12,063 bases of DNA from DAOVQB01 sp023128935 (GTDB taxonomy: Bacteria > Eisenbacteria > RBG-16-71-46 > CAIMUX01 > WJJG01). The number at the start of each line of letters is the position of its first letter. The stretch's first letter is position 1. The stretch spans positions 1 to 12,063 of the forward strand of contig DAOVQB010000137.1 of assembly GCA_030628905.1 (NCBI GenBank), read 5' to 3'. This document shows positions 7,740 through 12,063 of the stretch, one piece after another. Position numbers and translations under genes: made by a program. The notes below the pieces were generated by a model. It saw nothing but the letters and a program-made list of their open reading frames with translations. It was not told where the DNA came from and ran no database searches.

Positions 7740-8110
7740 AATGCCCCCAGATCGGCAGCACTCCGCCTGCCCTGGTTCCAGCCGCCCTGCAGCCGCCTGC
7801 CCCGGTTCCAGCCGCCCTGCAGCCGCCTGCCCCGGTTCCAGCCGCCCTGCAGCCGCAGTCTCCTTGGAGCACGCTGATGCCCCTGGATCCGGTGAATGGG
7901 AAATCGCCTCAACCTGCCAATCCGACAAGTCAGAGATAGACACGGGTTGAAGGTGGATCCGGGATCAGGTCGTGAGCAGGATGGCGCCAATGGGGCCTGC
8001 TTAGGAAAGTGGTGGGAACTAAATCGTCCTGCCCAGGAGCGCAGGGTCCATTCTGCGTTCGGAGTTTGAAGCAGACTGCAGCTTGCATTTCGATGCGGTT
8101 TCCCCGGCAC
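7736..8110 (-). CDS. possible leader open reading frame coupled to pyrR
   Basis: A 124-codon frame starts with GTG at 8108-8110, directly inside the 3' arm of the PyrR hairpin. A GGAGAGG Shine-Dalgarno at 8119-8125, 8 nt upstream, forms the loop and upper 3' stem of that hairpin. It ends in TGA at 7736-7738, overlapping the pyrR ATG as ATGA. The product is rich in Arg, Ser, Pro, His and Cys and contains three copies of a ten-residue LQGGWNRGRR unit. It shows no recognisable domain and looks like translated non-coding sequence, so any role would lie in the act of translation rather than in the peptide. A chance open frame in GC-rich DNA is the main alternative. Confidence 0.4.
   Translation of the reverse strand: MPGKPHRNASCSLLQTPNAEWTLRSWAGRFSSHHFPKQAPLAPSCSRPDPGSTFNPCLSLTCRIGRLRRFPIHRIQGHQRAPRRLRLQGGWNRGRRLQGGWNRGRRLQGGWNQGRRSAADLGAL
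7764..7855. repeat. three 30-bp tandem repeats in the pyrR leader
   Basis: Three units of 30 bp (7764-7793, 7794-7823, 7824-7853) are almost identical, differing by a single C/T, and contain the palindrome CTGCAG. They lie between the PyrR hairpin and the pyrR start, so they would be present in the leader RNA. The period of 30 keeps all reading frames open across the array. No unique spacers separate the units, so this is not a CRISPR. Confidence 0.92.
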
Positions 8111-8142
8111 CTTATTGACCTCTCCGGATCAACTTAAAGGCC
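8106..8142 (-). promoter_or_regulatory. PyrR-binding RNA hairpin (pyr leader)
   Basis: Read on the minus strand, this 37-nt element folds as the PyrR recognition hairpin. An upper stem UUGAUC/GGUCAA closes a hexaloop CGGAGA that fits the family loop CNGNGA (loop at 8121-8126). Below it is a two-base purine bulge AG on the 5' side, then a lower stem of about eight pairs (GGCCUUUA with UAAGGUGCC) carrying one bulged U. The primary sequence AUCCGGAGAGGUC agrees with the known ARUCCNGNGAGGYU consensus at 12 of 14 positions. It begins about 17 nt after the predicted transcription start and about 370 nt before pyrR. The presence of pyrR as the first gene makes the call strong. The 3' arm also contains the Shine-Dalgarno and GTG of the leader frame. 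Confidence 0.87.
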
Positions 8143-8165
8143 ATCGGGACGACAAAATCGAAAAG

Positions 8166-8195
8166 ACTGTATCAAGCCCGATTCCGCATGGTCAA
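8166..8195 (-). promoter_or_regulatory. predicted sigma70-type promoter of the pyr operon
   Basis: On the minus strand TTGACC (8190-8195) and TACAGT (8166-8171) are separated by 18 bp. Five of six -35 bases and four of six -10 bases match the consensus. The predicted start is near 8159, just before the PyrR hairpin, which is the expected geometry. The 18-bp repeat array lies immediately upstream. Confidence 0.6.
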
Positions 8196-8214
8196 GGGCG
8201 ATCTTCCTCCGGCA

Positions 8215-8352
8215 TAGCAATCCTGCCCGATGTGGCAACCCTGCCCGGTGTGGCAACCCTGCCCGATGTGGCAACCCTGCCCGGTATGGCAACCCTGCCC
8301 AGTATGGCAACCCTGCCCGGTGTGGCAACCCTCCTCGGTGTGGCAACCCTAC
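8215..8352. repeat. 18-bp tandem repeat array upstream of the pyr promoter
   Basis: Seven full 18-bp units plus a partial one, consensus TGGCAACCCTGCCCGRTG on the plus strand, begin at 8215, 8233, 8251, 8269, 8287, 8305, 8323 and 8341. Most central units carry the short dyad GGCA-ACCC-TGCC. The array fills the space between the stop of the deiminase gene (8379) and the -35 box of the pyr promoter, with no terminator-like U tract. It would be transcribed as the 3' end of the deiminase mRNA or act as DNA upstream of the pyr promoter. There are no unique spacers. Degeneracy rises towards both ends. Confidence 0.93.
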
Positions 8353-8378
8353 CCCGCAAGATGCAGACCCACGGCACT

Positions 8379-11060
8379 TCACTTCAAGCACACGATCTTC
8401 GTCGACGTGCCCTTGTCAGCAGCCCTCAGGCGGCAGAAGTAGACGCCGGGGGAAACCCGCACACCACCCTCATCACAGCCATCCCATCTCACGGCGTGCC
8501 AACCGGCGGGCATGATCCCGGCGCGGAGTGTGCGCACGAGGCGTCCGTCCACTCCGTAGATCCGAATGCTTGCGGCACACTGACCTGGCAAGCCAAAGCT
8601 GATCAGGCCTGAGCCGATGAGCGGATTGGAGCCCCGCCACTTCAAGACGAGGGTGCTGGGAATGCCTGTCTCGCCCGGAACGCCCGGCACCCCTGTGGCG
8701 CTGGGCAGGTCGAAGAAATCAGCATACCGGGAGAGGAGTTCGCCCTTCGTGGACGGGTCGGGACCATCATCCAAACCCCCAAACTCGAACGAGCAGGCAA
8801 TTGTCCGCCGTCTCTCGCTCTCGAAGGAAACGGCGTGCAGCTGCCCATCGGCTGGATTCAGGAAGAAGCCGCTCGCATCGGGCGTGGCCCACAGTTCGTC
8901 CATCCACATGTTCTCGCCCGAATAGGTGAATGCCATTGCATCGCCAAGGGTTCCCGCGATCCCATCCAGGCTGTGCAGATCATGCGATCCATCCTCGGCC
9001 GCGCTGATTCCAAAGAGCGACAGATACACGCCGCAGTGCGGGTCATATGCCCAGCAATCCCCACCCTCCATGTATACGTCGCCTCCCGAGGTGAGATAGC
9101 CTGCCAGGCTCTCCGCCTCCCCAAGAGATAGAACACGATTGTTCTCGTAGATGCCAAGGAAGATGAACACCCGATCGTAGTTGATTAGCACCGGCATTTC
9201 GTAATCGCTTGTATATTCATGAGGCACTTCCAGTTCCTCAAGCATCTGGTGCATGGTTTCGCCAGAAGAAGGTGTCGGATCCGGGTTCCACACGAGGAGC
9301 GGCAGCGGGGAAATGATCTCTATGCGATACCTTCCGCTGGGAGGATCGTATGTCAGGTTGGTCCCGTCACCAGCGATGATCCGGTACTCAATGACAGTGC
9401 CTTCGTTGACCGAACCCTCGAAGGTGGATTCATAGATGAGATAACCATCAAGCTTTGTCATGCAAAGAGATGCTTGGGCCGTTCCATCGATCCACCACTG
9501 GACCGCCGCCGTCGTCACTCCGACGTTATCCTTGATCACGGCCTCAACGGTGGGCGGCCACGCAGCAAGCGTGATGTTGCCAATCGGGTCGTGATTGATG
9601 GTGGGTGGCTGCTCATCGATCCTCACCCAGAACCTGTGCGGATGCTCAGCAGCTCTGATCATCGGGTGGGTCTCGCTTTTCCCCGAGTAGCTCGATGCGC
9701 GCAAGTAGTAAGCGATCGGTGTACCCAGGGGGTGCCCCGGGATCTCTGCGTAGAAGGAATCCACCCCAGAACCGGGGAACAGGGGTAGTTCGCTGTATTC
9801 CAGTGGCGCTTGCCCGTGGCACCAAAAAAGGGAGAGCGAGTCTGCAATCAGCCCTGCATGGCTGCCATCTTGGATCAGCACATCGACGCGGTAACTGCCT
9901 GCCGTCTGGTCCGTGTCCAAGAGGGGAGCGTGATCTACATAGAGCATCTCCAGGTCGGACATCTCCTTGGTCCGGCAGTGCAGAGCATCCATACTGTACC
10001 ACCACCAGTTGCCAAAGCCGTGAACCTCGTAGCCCGGAAGTGCCGCTTCGAACATCGCCAGGGCCGGTGCGTCGTTGGGGCTCTCAAACTGCGGCACATA
10101 GACCTTCCCGTTCAGGATCAGTGAGTTCGTGTAGTTCTCGCTGCCAACCTCGTCGACGCGATAGATCTCATAGGGGCGGCCGAAGCAGTTCTCGAGCGAT
10201 CCAATTATCGATACGTTCCGCTCAACCCGCTCGTAGTTCGGATCGCTTTCAGGGACGCGCTTTATCACGATTTTCTCAGGACTGAGGAGTTTCGCCCAGC
10301 AGTCGATGTGGTGCAGCCCCTCAGGCTCGAAGTAAGGCAGGCAGATATTGCGGTCAATGCCGAGGAAGACCTCCATGATCGAGTCGATCTCACTCTCTGT
10401 GAAGCCGGTGTTCCAATCGTAGACCTTCCGCGTGATGATCGTCGTCCCATGCCCGTCACTCTGGTAGTTCCCACCAACATGAATGAGCCCCAAGTCGTAA
10501 ACGGGAATACCGAAATGCTCGCCGATCGCGTGCGGGATTTGGTCATCGTGCGGACGGGATTGCCACGCCTCATAGGTGTGATTGACAATAGCCGCGTCCC
10601 CATTCCCGTCGAGGATGTACCAGGGGCCATAGTCACGCGTGTAGATGCCGTCGGTGAGTGCATGGATGAATCTGGCATTACTCATATTCACACCATGGCT
10701 CGCATACTGCGCGGCGGCCTGATCCTCTTCAGCCTGGTTTGCCACCAGTGTGAAAACAGTGTCTGCTACGGACATCTCTGCAATCAGCCCGTACGGGATG
10801 CCAAGCGGATAGCGGATCAGCACGCCCTGCATGCGCTCGAACTCGGCAACATTCCGCGGTGCCTGCACCGGAGGTTCATCGCGGTGGAGGAAGCGGGCAT
10901 CGAAGTCACGCGGGAGGATCACCGGGGGCTTCGATTGTGGGCCGGCTTGTCCCACGTCTGGAGTAGGAGCGGAAGGTCCGCCTCGTGCGGGGCCCACTAG
11001 TGCACAGGCAAGCATGTGAGCCATCACCAAAACGGCGAGGTATCTGCCTGCATTCAGCAC
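8379..11060 (-). CDS. exported peptidylarginine deiminase-like protein (PAD_porph family) with FlgD-like C-terminal domain
   Basis: An 893-residue predicted exported guanidino-group hydrolase that would convert protein or peptide arginine to citrulline, or act on agmatine-like substrates. Residues 1-28 look like a signal peptide (MLNAGRYLAVLVMAHM then a hydrophobic run; LAC near 17-19 might be a poor lipobox). The N-terminal catalytic domain shows TRDYGPW (Asp143), HVGGNYQSDG, HHID (His251, Asp253) and ALHCRTKEM (Cys362). The spacing is close to the Asp130, His236, Asp238, Cys351 set of Porphyromonas PPAD. Ig-like segments follow, then a segment with MLEELEVPHEYTSDYE, and a C-terminal FlgD-like/sorting domain (SIRIYGVDGRLVRTL to SPGVYFCRL). 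The start is GTG 11058-11060, supported by AGGAGG 5 nt upstream and the signal peptide; upstream starts at 11105 and 11147 lack this. Substrate is not determinable from sequence. Confidence 0.88.
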   Translation of the reverse strand: MLNAGRYLAVLVMAHMLACALVGPARGGPSAPTPDVGQAGPQSKPPVILPRDFDARFLHRDEPPVQAPRNVAEFERMQGVLIRYPLGIPYGLIAEMSVADTVFTLVANQAEEDQAAAQYASHGVNMSNARFIHALTDGIYTRDYGPWYILDGNGDAAIVNHTYEAWQSRPHDDQIPHAIGEHFGIPVYDLGLIHVGGNYQSDGHGTTIITRKVYDWNTGFTESEIDSIMEVFLGIDRNICLPYFEPEGLHHIDCWAKLLSPEKIVIKRVPESDPNYERVERNVSIIGSLENCFGRPYEIYRVDEVGSENYTNSLILNGKVYVPQFESPNDAPALAMFEAALPGYEVHGFGNWWWYSMDALHCRTKEMSDLEMLYVDHAPLLDTDQTAGSYRVDVLIQDGSHAGLIADSLSLFWCHGQAPLEYSELPLFPGSGVDSFYAEIPGHPLGTPIAYYLRASSYSGKSETHPMIRAAEHPHRFWVRIDEQPPTINHDPIGNITLAAWPPTVEAVIKDNVGVTTAAVQWWIDGTAQASLCMTKLDGYLIYESTFEGSVNEGTVIEYRIIAGDGTNLTYDPPSGRYRIEIISPLPLLVWNPDPTPSSGETMHQMLEELEVPHEYTSDYEMPVLINYDRVFIFLGIYENNRVLSLGEAESLAGYLTSGGDVYMEGGDCWAYDPHCGVYLSLFGISAAEDGSHDLHSLDGIAGTLGDAMAFTYSGENMWMDELWATPDASGFFLNPADGQLHAVSFESERRRTIACSFEFGGLDDGPDPSTKGELLSRYADFFDLPSATGVPGVPGETGIPSTLVLKWRGSNPLIGSGLISFGLPGQCAASIRIYGVDGRLVRTLRAGIMPAGWHAVRWDGCDEGGVRVSPGVYFCRLRAADKGTSTKIVCLK

Positions 11061-11163
11061 ATCAGCCTCCTGTGTGCGGCGCTGGGCCTTCGTGGCGGGC
11101 GGCATTGTGATCGGGAAGACCCACCCTCTGCGCGTTGGCCTGTCCACACTCAGACACCTTCTA

Positions 11164-11172
11164 ATTGTAGCA
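11164..11172 (-). promoter_or_regulatory. possible extended -10 promoter of the deiminase gene
   Basis: The minus-strand sequence TGCTACAAT combines a TGN extension with TACAAT (five of six bases of the -10 consensus). No good -35 box lies 16-18 bp upstream, which extended -10 promoters can tolerate. A start near 11157 would give a 5' leader of about 97 nt before the GTG at 11060. Confidence 0.35.
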
Positions 11173-11265
11173 CGTCATCATGCCCTATGAGATGGGGAAC
11201 GGCACGCCTCAGCAGATGATGGCATTCGAGGCCCCTGAGCGCGTCTCTGCCAGGATCCAGAGTGT

Positions 11266-11309
11266 CTCTGCGGGGGGACCGCGGGGGGGGGGGGGAGAAA
11301 GCCGCAGAG
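11266..11309. repeat. inverted repeat enclosing a 13-G tract
   Basis: CTCTGCGG (11266-11273) is mirrored by CCGCAGAG (11302-11309), an 8-bp stem. The 28 bp between contain the end of a six-G run and a run of 13 G (11283-11295). The plus strand therefore has enough G runs for a G-quadruplex, competing with the hairpin. Homopolymer length in assembled sequence may be unreliable. Confidence 0.75.
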
Positions 11310-11568
11310 CCGGACAGACCAAACCCAGATATCCGTTCTCAGGGCATCTGTGTGCGCGGTGATTCATCGCAAGAGCGTATCCTGCAAGCGCGGGGAGCGC
11401 TCCTTAGGACCTGCAGATTTTCCGACTCTTCAGAGTTTCGGGTGACCGATTCCTTGGAAGATCAGCGAGGGACTTTGAATACAGATCCAGTCTCGCATTG
11501 TGGTCATCCAAGATCCGTAATCAAAGATAGCAGCGCCTCCTGAAATCATGGACACAGTTTTCACTAAT

Positions 11569-11619
11569 ATTCTCTGCTCCCCTTCCGAGATCCTCTGCAA
11601 CTTTACAAAGATTCTCTGC
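11569..11619. repeat. three short direct repeats spaced exactly 21 bp
   Basis: ATTCTCTGC, ATCCTCTGC and ATTCTCTGC start at 11569, 11590 and 11611. The spacing is exactly 21 bp, two helical turns, so they would lie on the same face of the DNA. They sit 180-235 bp upstream of the plus-strand gene at 11802 in an AT-rich stretch. A protein-binding array is one reading; a remnant of heptad-encoding DNA is another, since 21 bp is seven codons. Confidence 0.6.
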
Positions 11620-11801
11620 AATAATTCCACGTGAAATGCGAATCTGCTGCAACAAATCGCTTTTGAAATTCGATAATACTTGTACAAAAACCTTGCTGTT
11701 CGTCAGTGTTTATGCTAGGTTTTATTGGTTCTGCGCACCTAACCAACTAGTCGTAGCATCTTGTTTCATCCATTGTGCCCTGTCTCCTCGGAGGTCTGTC
11801 T

Positions 11802-12063
11802 ATGTCCCTCTATACGCTAGCCGTCAACCCTGTGCGTCGCATTGTCAACCCTGTAGGCCGTGTTGCGGAAACCGCGGATCGTTCGGTCCGTGTTCCAGCC
11901 ACTGTGGCTGCCCCTACCGCTAATCCAGCCACTGCTGGTGCGGCTACCGCCGGTGCTGCCACTGCTGAGGTCGCTGCCGCCGATCGTGCCGCCACAGGAG
12001 CCGCCACCGCCGATCCTGCTGCTCCTGCGGTGCCGGTTCCCACCAAACTCTTGCGCTTTCAGG
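11802..12063 (+). CDS. Ala/Pro/Thr-rich protein of unknown function, N-terminal part (runs off the window)
   Basis: The plus-strand frame opens at ATG 11802-11804, preceded by GGAGG 7 nt upstream, and stays open for 87 codons to the window edge. The visible part begins MSLYTLAVNPVRRIVNPVGRV, with a seven-residue repeat (VNPVRRI, VNPVGRV) encoded by a 21-bp DNA repeat at 11823 and 11844. It then becomes rich in Ala, Thr and Pro (for example ATAGAATAGAATAEVAAA). No signal peptide, domain or catalytic motif is recognised. Codons end in T (GCT, CCT, CGT, GGT) more often than in the pyr genes, which may mean different origin or different expression. It is the only plus-strand gene supported and is divergent from the deiminase gene. 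The ATG and Shine-Dalgarno are good evidence of a gene; function is unknown. Confidence 0.65.
   Translation, partial: MSLYTLAVNPVRRIVNPVGRVAETADRSVRVPATVAAPTANPATAGAATAGAATAEVAAADRAATGAATADPAAPAVPVPTKLLRFQ

Larger units (their letters stand above)
11173..11801. other. long non-coding gap between divergent genes
   Basis: About 630 bp with no convincing gene. The first 350 bp are GC-rich and include a G13 tract within an inverted repeat (11266-11309) and a small perfect hairpin AGCGC/GCGCT near 11390-11403. From about 11500 to 11780 the DNA becomes clearly AT-rich compared with the rest of the window. That part contains three 21-bp-spaced short repeats (11569-11619), the palindrome TTGTACAA (11680-11687), and a GATAAT -10-like box (11672-11677) with only a weak -35. 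The AT-rich half is a plausible promoter/operator zone for the plus-strand gene at 11802, but no single promoter can be chosen. Confidence 0.6.

Noticed and set aside
7740..7943. N-terminal extension of PyrR to a GTG at 7941-7943
   Set aside because: The added 68 residues are mostly translated 30-bp repeats, no Shine-Dalgarno precedes the GTG, and PyrR starting at 7739 already has full family length.
7764..8352. CRISPR array
   Set aside because: Units are contiguous with no unique spacers, and no cas genes are nearby.
8115..8612. Plus-strand 165-codon frame with VATLPG repeats
   Set aside because: It runs antisense through the PyrR hairpin, the pyr promoter, the 18-bp repeats and the deiminase 3' end. 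The repeats keep several frames open and no domain is seen.
11061..11147. Upstream starts (GTG 11147, ATG 11105) for the deiminase
   Set aside because: They would place about 15-29 charged residues before the signal peptide. The GTG at 11060 has AGGAGG at 5 nt and gives a clean signal peptide.
11163..11185. Similarity to the 16S rRNA segments CGTGCTACAAT and GTCATCATG
   Set aside because: The two short matches lie on opposite strands and overlap, with no rRNA context; coincidence.
11430..11687. Minus-strand 85-codon frame with LQRI heptads, and a 29-codon plus-strand frame at 11548
   Set aside because: The longer frame begins with TTG and the shorter has no Shine-Dalgarno; both owe their periodicity to the 21-bp repeats and show no family resemblance.

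Overview
The window is a GC-rich bacterial segment dominated by one pyrimidine (UMP) biosynthesis operon on the minus strand. The gene order in the direction of transcription is pyrR-pyrB-pyrC-(TPR lipoprotein)-pyrK-pyrD-pyrF. The order and the pyrR/pyrK content resemble the Gram-positive (Bacillus-type) pyr operon. The other genes point to a double-membraned organism: a lipoprotein with TPR repeats, and a large exported deiminase ending in a FlgD-like/sorting-type C-terminal domain of the kind common in FCB-group and related uncultured phyla (for example Eisenbacteria-like or Latescibacteria-like lineages). That placement is inference; nothing here fixes the taxon.

Layout. 1-18: possible start of a further minus-strand gene cut by the window edge. 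125-7739: the pyr genes, tightly packed, with a 4-bp ATGA overlap between the TPR gene and pyrK, a Shine-Dalgarno overlapping the pyrK stop for pyrD, and a 37-bp overlap of pyrC with the TPR gene. 7740-8378: the operon control region. Reading along the minus strand it holds an 18-bp tandem repeat array, a sigma70-like promoter, a very good match to a PyrR-binding RNA hairpin, then a 124-codon open frame containing three 30-bp repeats. The stop codon of that frame overlaps the pyrR ATG. 8379-11060: an exported peptidylarginine deiminase-like protein. 11061-11801: a long non-coding gap with a G13 tract and 21-bp-spaced short repeats. 11802-12063: the start of a plus-strand Ala/Pro/Thr-rich gene of unknown function that runs off the end.

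How the genes work together. PyrB and PyrC make dihydroorotate from carbamoyl phosphate and aspartate. PyrD with PyrK (class 1B, NAD-linked) oxidises it to orotate, and PyrF performs the final decarboxylation to UMP. PyrR is the UMP-sensing RNA-binding regulator, and its candidate target sits about 15-20 nt downstream of the predicted transcription start. carA, carB and pyrE are not seen in the window; a TPR lipoprotein occupies the slot where carAB lie in Bacillus. The most interesting feature is the leader. The PyrR hairpin contains the Shine-Dalgarno of an open frame that is translationally linked (ATGA) to pyrR, which suggests PyrR control of translation rather than, or as well as, classical terminator attenuation.

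No rRNA, tRNA, CRISPR, insertion sequence or phage gene was recognised.
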